From positions 1-27,107 of the forward strand of contig JAWVEV010000083.1 of the NCBI GenBank assembly GCA_033856535.1: DNA of 27,107 nt. Reading direction: 5' to 3'. Of the stretch, positions 1 to 7,258 are shown one piece after another. A program made the position numbers and the translations under genes. Under the pieces are notes generated by a model that was given only the letters and a program-made list of their open reading frames with translations, searched no databases and was not told the origin of the DNA. The first letter of the stretch is position 1. The number at the start of each line of letters is the position of its first letter. This DNA is from JAWVEV01 sp033856535 (GTDB taxonomy: Bacteria; Actinomycetota; Thermoleophilia; Miltoncostaeales; Miltoncostaeaceae).

Positions 1-1237
1 CGCCGCGGACATCTCCGAGATCGCGCTTCGGCGCGCGCGGGAGCGCTGCGCGGGGCGGGACAACGTGGCGTTCGTGCGCATGGACCTCGAGGCGGACCCG
101 ATCCCCGGCCGCTTCGATCTGATCACCTGCAGCGAGGTGCTCTACTACCTCGAGGGTCTGGACAGCCTGCGGGCGCTGGCCGGGCGCATCGGCGACGCCC
201 TCGAGCCCGGCGGAGCCCTGCTCATGGCGCACGCCAACCTGATCGTCGACGAGCCGGACAAGCCCGGCTTCGCCTGGCCCGCGCCGTTCGGCGCGAAGGT
301 GATTGGCGAGACCATGGCGTCGGCCGGCGGGTTGCGCCTGGAGCGCGAGCTGCGCACGCCGCTCTACCGGGTGCAGCTCCTGCGCCGCGACACGGAGGAC
401 GCGCGCCTGCGACCGGCGCCGCCGCCGGTCGTCGTGGAGATCGACCACCAGCCCGAGCTCCCCCGGCCCGAGGCCGCGGAGGCCATCCGCTGGTCCGGCG
501 GCACGGCCGAGCGCACCGCCGCCCTGCAGCCGGCCTCCACCGAGCGGCTCCCGATCCTGATGTACCACCGCGTGGCCGCGAGCGGGCCCCCCCTGACCGC
601 GCGCTGGCGGATCGACCCGGGCGCGTTCGAGGAGCAGCTCGCCTACCTGCGCGACGCCGGCTACCGCGGCGTCAGCCTGGCGGACTGGGAGGAGGCGCTG
701 CGGGACCGGCGTCCGCCCTCCGGGCGGGCCGTCTGCCTGACCTTCGACGACGGCTTCGCCGATTTCGCCGAGACCGCCTGGCCGCTGCTGCGCCGCTTCG
801 GGTTCACGGCCAGCGCCTTCATCGTGTCCGGGGCGGTCGGGGGCACCGACCACTGGAACCGCAGGCTGGGCGACGAGGTGCCGCTGCTCGACTGGGACCA
901 GGTCCGCGAGCTCGCGGCCGAGGGGGTCGAGATCGGCTCCCACACCCACACCCACCCGCACCTGACCGGCCTTGACCCGGCCGCCGTGGCCGACGAGGCG
1001 GCCCGGTCACGGGCCGAGCTGGGGGAGCGGCTGGGCCGGCCCGTGAGCGCGTTCGCCTACCCCTACGGGGACGTCGACGAGGCGGTGTCGCGCCTGACCG
1101 GGGCGTCCGGGTATCGGGTGGGCGTCACCTGCCGCCCCGGGCGCTCCGGGCTGCGCGACGATCCGCTGATGCTGCCGCGCATCGAGGTGAACGGGCTCTC
1201 CGGCTTCGCCGAGTTCGTCGCCTCGCTGTCGGCCTGA
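1..1237 (+). CDS. SAM-dependent methyltransferase / NodB-type polysaccharide deacetylase fusion (5' partial)
   Basis: The reading frame is open from base 2, so the gene begins before the window; the GTG at 65 is internal, because the translation upstream of it (AADISEIALRRARERC) reads as normal methyltransferase sequence. The first ~130 residues look like the C-terminal half of a NodS-like class I SAM methyltransferase (FDLITCSEVLYYL, then LEPGGALLMAHAN). After a Pro/Ala-rich linker a NodB-type deacetylase starts near LPILMYHRV. It has the metal/catalytic motif TFDDGF (about 740-757), the HxxxH metal motif in SHTHTHPHL (about 938-964) and FAYPYGD. Such deacetylases remove N- or O-acetyl groups from surface polysaccharides. 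Actinobacterial proteins joining a glycosyltransferase, a methyltransferase and a deacetylase are known, so a GT domain upstream is plausible but not visible. No signal peptide can be judged. It converges on sucD across a shared hairpin. Confidence 0.9.
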   Translation, partial: AADISEIALRRARERCAGRDNVAFVRMDLEADPIPGRFDLITCSEVLYYLEGLDSLRALAGRIGDALEPGGALLMAHANLIVDEPDKPGFAWPAPFGAKVIGETMASAGGLRLERELRTPLYRVQLLRRDTEDARLRPAPPPVVVEIDHQPELPRPEAAEAIRWSGGTAERTAALQPASTERLPILMYHRVAASGPPLTARWRIDPGAFEEQLAYLRDAGYRGVSLADWEEALRDRRPPSGRAVCLTFDDGFADFAETAWPLLRRFGFTASAFIVSGAVGGTDHWNRRLGDEVPLLDWDQVRELAAEGVEIGSHTHTHPHLTGLDPAAVADEAARSRAELGERLGRPVSAFAYPYGDVDEAVSRLTGASGYRVGVTCRPGRSGLRDDPLMLPRIEVNGLSGFAEFVASLSA

Positions 1238-1246
1238 GGCCGGCGC

Positions 1247-1279
1247 CGGCGGCCCTCCGCTCGCGCGGAAGGGCCGCCG
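1247..1279. terminator. Shared bidirectional hairpin terminator
   Basis: A 10-bp perfect inverted repeat (CGGCGGCCCT at 1247-1256, AGGGCCGCCG at 1270-1279) can be extended inward by four pairs with one bulged A, leaving a 4-nt loop. It lies between the convergent ends of the deacetylase gene (stop at 1237) and sucD (stop at 1292) and could end transcription in both directions. No U-tract is present, as is common in high-GC actinobacteria. Confidence 0.7.
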
Positions 1280-1291
1280 GGCGCCGCGGAA

Positions 1292-2164
1292 CTAGGAGCC
1301 GAGCGCCTCGCGCACCAGCTCCGCCACCTCGGTGGGGTTGGTGCCGACGCGGACCCCGCACGCCTCGAGGGCGTCCTTCTTGGCCTGGGCGGTGCCCGAC
1401 GAGCCGGTGATGATGGCGCCGGCGTGGCCCATCTGCTTTCCCGGGGGCGCCTGGAAGCCGGCGATGTACGCCACCACCGGGGTGCTCATGTGCTCGGCGA
1501 TGTACTCGGCCGCGCGCTCCTCCTCGGCGCCGCCGATCTCGCCGACCATCACGGCCAGGTCGGTCTCGGGGTCGGCCTCGAACCGCGAGAGGATGTCGAT
1601 GAACGAGCTGCCGACCACCGGGTCGCCGCCGATGCCGACGACGGTGCTCTGGCCGATGCCGAGCAGCGCCAGCTCCTTGGAGATCTGGTAGGTCAGCGTG
1701 CCGCTGCGGCTGACCAGGCCGACCCGGCCGGGCTGGAAGACCTGGGTGGGCATGATCCCCACCGAGGCCACGCCGGGCGAGATCGCCCCGGGGCAGTTCG
1801 GGCCGATCAGCGTCTGCCCGCCGCGCTTCAGGTGGGTGTAGACGCGGAGCATGTCGTGCGCCGGGATGCCCTCGGTGATGCAGACGATCAGCTCGACGCC
1901 GCTGTCGGCGGCCTCGTAGATCGCGTCGGTGGCGAACCGCGGCGGCACGAAGACCATGGCCGTGTTGGCGCCGGTCTCGCGCACGGCGTCGTCCACCGTG
2001 TTGAAGACCGGGATGCCCCCGACGTCCTGGCCGGCCTTGCCCGGCGTGACGCCGGCGACCACGTTGGTGCCGTAGGCGAGGTTGCGGGTGGCGTGGAAGG
2101 CGCCCTCGCGGCCCGTGATGCCCTGGACCACCAGGCGGGTGCTCTCGTCGACGAGGATGCTCAT
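1292..2164 (-). CDS. sucD: Succinate-CoA ligase (ADP-forming) subunit alpha
   Basis: 290 aa, the normal length for SucD. It catalyses, with SucC, the reversible conversion of succinyl-CoA, phosphate and NDP to succinate, CoA and NTP in the TCA cycle. The N-terminal CoA-binding Rossmann domain shows GITGREGAFHA near residues 15-24. The ligase half has the conserved GPNCPGAISPG (121-131) and the phosphohistidine loop GHAGAI, with the active-site His at about residue 247. The ATG start overlaps the sucC stop as ATGA (2161-2164), so the pair is co-transcribed and probably translationally coupled. Nothing is unusual in the sequence. Confidence 0.97.
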   Translation of the reverse strand: MSILVDESTRLVVQGITGREGAFHATRNLAYGTNVVAGVTPGKAGQDVGGIPVFNTVDDAVRETGANTAMVFVPPRFATDAIYEAADSGVELIVCITEGIPAHDMLRVYTHLKRGGQTLIGPNCPGAISPGVASVGIMPTQVFQPGRVGLVSRSGTLTYQISKELALLGIGQSTVVGIGGDPVVGSSFIDILSRFEADPETDLAVMVGEIGGAEEERAAEYIAEHMSTPVVAYIAGFQAPPGKQMGHAGAIITGSSGTAQAKKDALEACGVRVGTNPTEVAELVREALGS

Positions 2165-3330
2165 GCCGACGCCCCCGCGCTCGCGGAGGCGGTACTGGCG
2201 AGCTCCACCGCGCGCTTGGCCGCCGACAGCATGGTGGCCTCGACGACCACGTTGCTCGGCGCGCGCTCGGCGAGGATCCGCCGGCCCTCGTCCTCGTTGG
2301 TGCCGTCCAGCCGCACCACGATCGGCAGGGTCGCGCCCAGCCGCTCGAGCGCGGTGAGCAGGCCCTCGGCCACCTCGTCGCAGCGGGTGATCCCGCCGAA
2401 GATGTTCACCAGCAGCGCCTTCACCTTCTCGTCGGAGAGCAGGACCTCGAGCGCGGTGACCACCTCGTCGGCCTTGGACCCGCCGCCGGCGTCGAGGAAG
2501 TTGGCCGGCCGGCCGCCGGCGAGGGCGACCACGTCGAGCGTGCTCATGACCAGGCCGGCGCCGTTGCCGAGGATCCCCACGTCGCCGTCGAGCTTCACGT
2601 AGGTGACGCCGCGCTCCTGCGCCATCTTCTCCTGCGGGTCCTGGGTGGTCGTGTCGCGCAGCGCCGCGACGTCCGGGTGGCGGTAGAGGGCGTTGCCGTC
2701 GATGGTCACCTTGGCGTCGAGGGCGATCACGCGGCCGTCGGCGGTCCAGATGAGCGGGTTGATCTCCATCAGCATCGCGTCGGTCGCGATGAAGCCGTCG
2801 TAGAGCTTGCCGAGGATGTCGACCACGCCCTTGATGGCGCCCGCGTCGATGCCGGCGTGGTAGGCCAGCCAGCGCGCGTGGAAGGGCTGGAAGCCCACCA
2901 GCGGGTCGACGTGCAGCCGGGCGAGCGCCTCGGGCTGCGTCTTCGCGACCTCCTCGATGTCCATGCCGCCGACGGCGGACAGCATCACCAGCGGGCGCTT
3001 GGCACCCCGGTCGAAGGTCACCGACGCGTAGTACTCGCGCTGGATCTCCGACGCCGCCTCGATCCAGACCCGGTGCACGGTGTGCCCCCGGATGTCCATG
3101 CCGAGGATGTCGCGCGCGCGGGCCTCCGCCTCGTCGGGCGACTCGGCGAGCTTGATGCCGCCGGCCTTCCCGCGCCCGCCGATCTGGACCTGGGCCTTGA
3201 CCACGACCCGGCCGCCGATCCGCTCGGCGGCCGCGCGGGCCTCCTCCGGCGTCTCGGCCACCTCGCCCGACGGCACCGGGATGCCGTGTCGCGCGAAGAG
3301 CTCTTTCCCCTGGTACTCGTAGAGATCCAC
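2161..3330 (-). CDS. sucC: Succinate-CoA ligase (ADP-forming) subunit beta
   Basis: 389 aa, matching the family length. The frame is open further upstream, but the true N-terminus is the GTG at 3330. Translation from there gives the canonical MDLYEYQGKELFARHGIPVP, and a GGAAGGGGA Shine-Dalgarno lies just before it. It has an ATP-grasp nucleotide-binding domain (VVVKAQVQIGGRGKAGG near residues 42-58, EINPL metal site) and the C-terminal CoA-ligase domain (GNGAGLVMSTLD; NIFGGITRCDEVA). It forms the nucleotide- and succinate-binding subunit of succinyl-CoA synthetase with SucD, with which it overlaps by 4 nt. It is divergent from the secreted protein gene at 3619. Confidence 0.97.
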   Translation of the reverse strand: MDLYEYQGKELFARHGIPVPSGEVAETPEEARAAAERIGGRVVVKAQVQIGGRGKAGGIKLAESPDEAEARARDILGMDIRGHTVHRVWIEAASEIQREYYASVTFDRGAKRPLVMLSAVGGMDIEEVAKTQPEALARLHVDPLVGFQPFHARWLAYHAGIDAGAIKGVVDILGKLYDGFIATDAMLMEINPLIWTADGRVIALDAKVTIDGNALYRHPDVAALRDTTTQDPQEKMAQERGVTYVKLDGDVGILGNGAGLVMSTLDVVALAGGRPANFLDAGGGSKADEVVTALEVLLSDEKVKALLVNIFGGITRCDEVAEGLLTALERLGATLPIVVRLDGTNEDEGRRILAERAPSNVVVEATMLSAAKRAVELASTASASAGASA

Positions 3331-3618
3331 CGCTCCCCTTCCGCATCTTCCGCGGCCAACCGGCCGCAACCACGGGGGTGGGCGGCGCCGAGCCGGCGCG
3401 GATGGTATCTGCCCCGGCCGGCGCCGGGCGGCGCGGCTCCCGCGCACCGGACCGGCCGAACCGCCGGCTGTCCAGGGGAATCCGCCGCCCGCCGCCCCCC
3501 CGGCTCGACCTCCGGGGAGGCACAACACTCAACGCCGGGGGTGTGCAGACCGATCACCGCCGAAGTACCTTCACTCCCGTAGGTCCACACTGTTCTTTCC
3601 GTCAAGGAGGACCACTCC
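3331..3618. other. Divergent intergenic region between sucC and the first secreted paralogue
   Basis: 288 bp with no credible gene. It must hold the promoter for sucC on the minus strand and the promoter and leader of the 3619 gene on the plus strand. The part nearest the plus-strand gene is resolved separately. No sucC promoter could be picked out with confidence. Confidence 0.5.
3566..3610 (+). promoter_or_regulatory. Putative -10, conserved leader element and Shine-Dalgarno of first paralogue
   Basis: TACCTT at 3566-3571 fits the actinobacterial TAnnnT -10 pattern. It is followed by AGGTCCACAC (3581-3590) and a strong AAGGAGG Shine-Dalgarno (3604-3610) eight bases before the ATG at 3619. 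The same order and nearly the same spacing occur before the second paralogue (5265-5309). The conservation between duplicated genes is the main support; the -10 assignment is inference, and no convincing -35 is seen. Confidence 0.45.
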
Positions 3619-5022
3619 ATGCCCCGACGCATTGAGCGTCGATCTCTGCGTGCGCTCGGCGTCGGTACCGCCGCCGCGGCCGCGCTGTTCATCGTGGGCG
3701 GCCAGACCGCTCTTGCCGGCGAGGACGTCCGGCTCGACTTCTCCGCCGCCATCCCGGGCACGCAGGTCGACTCGCTCGGCCAGGGGACCGGCTTCACCAC
3801 CAAGATGGGTGGTGACGGCGACACCACCAGCGTGATCAACCCGGCCTCGTTCACCCTGAACCCGGCCCTCTCGGCGCTCTCCCTCACCTCCGGCACCGGC
3901 GACGCCGCTCGTCCGGCCGCCCAGGGCAGCTCGAACCAGGAGAACGCCATCTCGGTCCACGTCGACCCGTCCGCCGGGCCGTACAAGATCGAGACCACGC
4001 TGCTCGCCCCGTGGGGTGCCCTGACTCAGAAGGACCAGAGCTTCGGCATCTACATCGGCACGAGCCAGCAGCAGTACGTCAAGGCCGTGATGCAGTTCGT
4101 GTCCAACCCGGCCGCGCTGCCGGTGCCGATCAACGAGCCGCGTCCTCGGATGTTCTACGAGAACGCGCCGTCCGGCGCCACCTGGGCGACCAAGGGCGGC
4201 CTGCTCTCCCTGCCCACCGCGCAGCGCGTGAAGCTGCAGCTGGTGGTCAACCCGGCCACCGGTGACGTCCGGGGCTACGTCTCCACCAACGACGGCATCC
4301 TGACCCCGATCCACAACGCCGACACCCCGGTGCAGATCCCGTCGCTCGCCGACCCGAACGCGACCAACGTCACGGCGGGCCTCATCAGCCACAACCCGCC
4401 CGAGGCGACGGCCGTGACGGGCACCTTCGACAACTTCATCGTCGACGTCCCGTCCAAGCTCATCAGCATCTCGCCCACCACGGGCCTGAAGGACGTCGCG
4501 GCGGACGGGAACATCACCGTCAGCTTCGACCAGGCGGTCGACCCCGGGTCGGCCTCCGGCGGCATCTCCCTGACGGGCCCCGGCGGCCCGGTGGCCGGCA
4601 CGGTCACCCTGAGCGCCGACGGCAAGGTCGCCACCTTCGACCCGGCCGCGAACCTCGCGGCGGGCGGCAGCTACACCGTCAACGTCGCGACCTCGGTCAC
4701 CGACACGACGGGCAACCCGCTCCTCAACGGCGGCACCTCGACCTTCCAGGTCAAGGGCGTCGGCGGGACCACCACCACGCCGACCAACACCAACACCACC
4801 AACCCGCCGCCTCCGCCCGTGAAGCCGGCCTACTGCGCGAAGTTCCCGAAGATCAACTCCACCCTGAACAAGCAGATCAAGGCGGCCAAGAAGGCCCGCG
4901 CCAAGGCCACCACCAAGGCCAAGCGCGCCGCCCAGGCCAAGAAGATCAAGCGTCTCCAGACCGCCCAGAAGACCCACATCAAGAAGTTCAAGGCGATCTG
5001 CCGGGTCGGTTCCGCCCGATAG
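3619..5022 (+). CDS. Secreted Ig-like (Big_5) protein with Lys-rich Cys-bounded C-terminal module
   Basis: 467 aa. The ATG at 3619 follows AAGGAGG. A signal peptide with a basic N-region and Ala-rich core ends near ALA|GE (residue 33). Residues ~35-275 form a beta-rich domain resembling concanavalin-A/LamG-type folds (GQGTGFTTKMGGDGDTTS, later FDNFIVDVPSK); the fold is inference. A Big_5 Ig-like domain covers ~284-379 (VSFDQAVDPGS, TLSADGKVATFDP). A Thr/Asn/Pro linker follows, then a 57-residue module (405-461) with Cys at 406 and 461 and many Lys and Ala between them. It is probably an exported, cell-wall-associated protein; no enzyme motif, sortase signal or C-terminal anchor is seen. It is very similar to the next gene up to the linker and unrelated after it. 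Hairpins follow the stop. The exact function is unknown. Confidence 0.9.
   Translation: MPRRIERRSLRALGVGTAAAAALFIVGGQTALAGEDVRLDFSAAIPGTQVDSLGQGTGFTTKMGGDGDTTSVINPASFTLNPALSALSLTSGTGDAARPAAQGSSNQENAISVHVDPSAGPYKIETTLLAPWGALTQKDQSFGIYIGTSQQQYVKAVMQFVSNPAALPVPINEPRPRMFYENAPSGATWATKGGLLSLPTAQRVKLQLVVNPATGDVRGYVSTNDGILTPIHNADTPVQIPSLADPNATNVTAGLISHNPPEATAVTGTFDNFIVDVPSKLISISPTTGLKDVAADGNITVSFDQAVDPGSASGGISLTGPGGPVAGTVTLSADGKVATFDPAANLAAGGSYTVNVATSVTDTTGNPLLNGGTSTFQVKGVGGTTTTPTNTNTTNPPPPPVKPAYCAKFPKINSTLNKQIKAAKKARAKATTKAKRAAQAKKIKRLQTAQKTHIKKFKAICRVGSAR
4831..5001 (+). repeat. 57-residue C-x54-C basic helical module (Lys version)
   Basis: Encodes residues 405-461 of the 467-aa secreted protein. 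Cys at module positions 2 and 57 bracket an Ala/Lys-rich stretch likely to be helical. It aligns without gaps to two modules in the hydrolase gene at 12323-12679, where most Lys are Arg. Shared positions include C2, L12, A19, A22, A24, A26, T28, A30, R32, A33, A34 and C57. Confidence 0.75.
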
Positions 5023-5033
5023 CACCCTGCACA

Positions 5034-5066
5034 CCCGTCCGCTCCGGCCTGAGCCGGGCGGGCGGG
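5034..5066 (+). terminator. Hairpin terminator after first paralogue
   Basis: Beginning 12 nt past the stop codon, CCCGTCCGC-t-CCGGC (5034-5048) pairs with GCCGGGCGGGCGGG (5053-5066). This gives 14 base pairs with one bulged T, one G-T wobble and a CTGA loop. There is no U-tract. Confidence 0.65.
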
Positions 5067-5077
5067 GCCGCATCTCC

Positions 5078-5122
5078 GACGGGGTTCCCGCGGAACCGCA
5101 AAGGTTCCAACGGAACCCCGTC
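5078..5122. repeat. 45-nt interrupted palindrome built on GGTTCC/GGAACC
   Basis: GACGGGGTTCC (5078-5088) is the exact reverse complement of GGAACCCCGTC (5112-5122). Nested inside, GGAACC (5092-5097) pairs with GGTTCC (5103-5108) around GCAAA. The two stems are separated by symmetric 3-nt internal loops. The GGTTCC/GGAACC word therefore appears four times. It may be a second terminator of the upstream gene or a dyad bound by a regulator of the downstream gene. Confidence 0.6.
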
Positions 5123-5264
5123 TGCGGTTCGAGGTACGGCGCGCCGAACTCCGGCAAGTGCTGCTTTTGCAGGATCTTTCGCCGGCCGCCGGGCGGGCGT
5201 CTCGACGTCCGGCCAGGTCCGGCCCCCGCCGCGCGAGTCGTGGAACCGCACCGAGGACTGCGAA

Positions 5265-5309
5265 TAGCCTCGGCGGGCAGAAGGTCCACACCGTTGTCCA
5301 GTCAGGAGG
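5265..5309 (+). promoter_or_regulatory. Putative -10, conserved leader element and Shine-Dalgarno of second paralogue
   Basis: TAGCCT (5265-5270) fits TAnnnT, AGGTCCACAC (5282-5291) is identical to the element before the first paralogue, and CAGGAGG (5303-5309) is the Shine-Dalgarno before ATG 5318. The distance from leader element to ATG is 36 bases here and 38 in the first gene. GGAACC at 5242-5247 sits where a -35 would be. It resembles the GGAAC of ECF-sigma promoters, but the first paralogue lacks it. Confidence 0.45.
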
Positions 5310-5317
5310 GCACATCC

Positions 5318-7258
5318 ATGCCGCGACGCAACATGCCTCGGAGCCTGCGCGCGCTCGGCGTCGGGACGGTCGCCGCGGCGGCGCTGATGGTCGGGAGCCA
5401 GGCCGCCGTCGCCGGCGAGGACGTGCGGCTCGACTTCTCGGCCGCCATCCCCGACACGCAGGTCGACTCGCTCGGCCAGGGGACCGGGTTCACCACCAAG
5501 ATGGGCGGTGACGGGGACACCACCAGCGTGATCAACCCGGCGCTCTTCACGCTGAACCCGGCGACGTCGAGCCTCTCCCTGACCTCGGGCACCGGGGACG
5601 CGGCGCGTCCCGCCGCCCAGGGCAGCTCCAACCAGGAGAACGCCATCTCGGTCCACGTCGACCCGTCCGCCGGGCCGTACAAGATCGAGACCACGCTGCT
5701 GGCGCCGTGGGGCGCGCTGACGCAGGCGAACCAGAACTTCGGCATCTACGTCGGCACGAGCCAGCAGCAGTACGTCAAGAACGTCATGCAGTTCGTGAGC
5801 AACCCGGCCGCGCTGCCGGTGCCGATCAACGAGCCGCGACCGCGGATGTTCTACGAGAATGCCCCGAGCGGCGCCAACTGGGCGACCAAGGGCGGGCTGC
5901 TGTCGCTGCCGACCGCGCAGCGCGTGAAGCTGCAGCTCACGGTCAATCCGGCGACCGGCGACGTGCGCGGCTACGTCTCGACCAACGACGGGATCCTGAC
6001 CCCGATCCACCCGGCCGACGTGCCGGTCGCGATCCCCGGGCTCGCCGACCCGAACGCGACCAACGTCACCGCCGGCCTGATCAGCCACAACCCGGACGGC
6101 ACGCCCGCCGTGACCGGCGTCTACGACGACTTCATCGTCGACGTGCCGTCGAAGATCGTCAGCGTCGCGCCGGCGCAGAGCACGGCCAACGTCGCGCCGA
6201 CCGCGAACGTCGACGTCACCTTCGACCAGGCGGTGGATCCCGGATCGGCCAGCGGCGGCATCACCCTGACCGGCCCGACCGGACCGGTCGCCGGGGCGGT
6301 CACGCTGAGCGCGGACGGCAAGGTCGCGACCTTCGACCCGGCCGCCAATCTGACGGCGGGTGGCAGCTACACGGCCACGGTCGCCACCTCGGTCACCGAC
6401 ACCACCGGCAACCCGCTGCTGAACGGGACGACCGCCACCTTCACCGTCGCCGGGAGCCCCGGCGTGGGCGGGGGCGGGGGCGGCGGTGGGGGAGGCGGCG
6501 GCGGCGGCGGTGGCGGCGGTGGCGGCGGCGGCACCCAACCGAGCGACGCCGTCTGCGTGAGCGTGCCCGAGCCCCCGGCGAGCGAGGGAGGCGGCGGCGA
6601 CATCACGCTGACGCCGGGCCAGATGCTCATCAACCAGCGCATCTCCCAGGCGGCCGTGCGGCGGGCCAACGCCATCCAGGCCTGGCTCGACGGCAAGATC
6701 GCGACGCGGGACCTCTGCGGCGCCGGGTTCGGCGCGGACGCGTTCGGCAGCGGCATCACGACCGGCGGCCAAGCGCAGGGATCGGGCGCGGCCGCGCCCA
6801 CCCCGCGGGCGGTGGAGATCCCGCCGCGCACGGGTGAGGGCGACGTGTCCGGCGTCCAGGTCAGCGCGGGGCAGCTCCTCATCAGCCAGCGCATCGCGCA
6901 GGCGGCGGTGCGGCGCTCCAACGCGCTGCTGGCGCGCATGCAGGGCGGGCTGACCGGCGGCGACCTGACGCCGGGCGCCATCACGGCCGCCAAGCTCGCG
7001 GCCGGGGTTGGCTTCACCGCGACCCCGACGCCGGCCACTCCGCCGGCGGCCTCGGTGACCACGCTCGCCCCGGCGGGCGAGGGCGGCGGGACGGTCAACC
7101 TGACCATCGGCCAGCTCCAGATCAACCAGCGCATCTCGCAGGCCGCGGTGCGCCGCACCAACCAGCTGATCCGGATCATCCAGCGCGGGCTGACCGGGGC
7201 GAACTTCCAAAAGAGCTCGATCAGCGCCGTCAGCCTGGACCAGGCGCTGCGCAAGTAG
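5318..7258 (+). CDS. Secreted Ig-like (Big_5) protein with poly-Gly linker and triple NQRI repeat
   Basis: 646 aa. The frame extends upstream to 5240, but ATG 5318 follows CAGGAGG and gives a proper signal peptide ending AVA|GE (~32). Residues ~33-378 (beta-sandwich-like domain plus Big_5) are nearly identical to the first paralogue. Then come 22 consecutive Gly (~384-405) and a Cys pair at ~413 and 467. Three copies of an unrecognised repeat follow, starting at ~428, 513 and 593 (cores GQMLINQRISQAAVRR, GQLLISQRIAQAAVRR, GQLQINQRISQAAVRR). Copies two and three continue with a GLTGxxF/L segment. No catalytic motif, LPXTG or transmembrane anchor is visible. It is likely an exported envelope or surface protein whose tail was exchanged after duplication. 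Two hairpins follow the stop. The exact function is unknown. Confidence 0.9.
   Translation: MPRRNMPRSLRALGVGTVAAAALMVGSQAAVAGEDVRLDFSAAIPDTQVDSLGQGTGFTTKMGGDGDTTSVINPALFTLNPATSSLSLTSGTGDAARPAAQGSSNQENAISVHVDPSAGPYKIETTLLAPWGALTQANQNFGIYVGTSQQQYVKNVMQFVSNPAALPVPINEPRPRMFYENAPSGANWATKGGLLSLPTAQRVKLQLTVNPATGDVRGYVSTNDGILTPIHPADVPVAIPGLADPNATNVTAGLISHNPDGTPAVTGVYDDFIVDVPSKIVSVAPAQSTANVAPTANVDVTFDQAVDPGSASGGITLTGPTGPVAGAVTLSADGKVATFDPAANLTAGGSYTATVATSVTDTTGNPLLNGTTATFTVAGSPGVGGGGGGGGGGGGGGGGGGGGGGTQPSDAVCVSVPEPPASEGGGGDITLTPGQMLINQRISQAAVRRANAIQAWLDGKIATRDLCGAGFGADAFGSGITTGGQAQGSGAAAPTPRAVEIPPRTGEGDVSGVQVSAGQLLISQRIAQAAVRRSNALLARMQGGLTGGDLTPGAITAAKLAAGVGFTATPTPATPPAASVTTLAPAGEGGGTVNLTIGQLQINQRISQAAVRRTNQLIRIIQRGLTGANFQKSSISAVSLDQALRK
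6467..6532 (+). repeat. Poly-glycine codon tract (22 GGN codons)
   Basis: 66 bases of uninterrupted GGN codons encode 22 Gly between the Big_5 domain and the C-terminal repeats of the second paralogue. Codons are mixed (GGC mostly, with GGG, GGT and one GGA). The tract is in the normal frame and is prone to length change by slippage in 3-nt steps. The third paralogue has a Pro/Ala linker here instead. Confidence 0.9.
6599..7255 (+). repeat. Three copies of an NQRI repeat module (second paralogue)
   Basis: Copies begin at 6599, 6854 and 7094. Shared pattern: two or three beta-prone residues, then GQxxIxQRIxQAAVRRxN, then a hydrophobic helix. In copies 2 and 3 this is followed by GLTGxx(L/F), a polar segment and a Leu/Ala end. 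The first copy is shorter and closes with a Cys (6716-6718) that pairs in position with a Cys at 6554-6556. I do not recognise the family. Confidence 0.75.

Larger units (their letters stand above)
5023..5317. other. Intergenic region between first and second paralogues
   Basis: 295 bp without a gene. It contains the terminator hairpin (5034-5066), the 45-nt palindrome (5078-5122), an inverted TGCGGTTC just after it (5123-5130), a further GGAACCGCA (5242-5250) and the promoter/leader of the second paralogue. The middle part, 5131-5240, shows nothing recognisable. Confidence 0.6.

Noticed and set aside
1292..3532. Single sucC-sucD fusion or frameshift
   Set aside because: The two subunits are in different frames with a normal ATGA overlap and standard lengths; the long open frame upstream of sucD is the out-of-frame image of sucC.
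3582..3613. GGTCC/GGACC pairing that could hide the Shine-Dalgarno of the first paralogue
   Set aside because: The pairing is not preserved in the otherwise conserved leader of the second paralogue.
6467..6532. GGN tract as a frameshift or assembly artefact
   Set aside because: The reading frame is kept through the tract into the well-conserved repeat domain.
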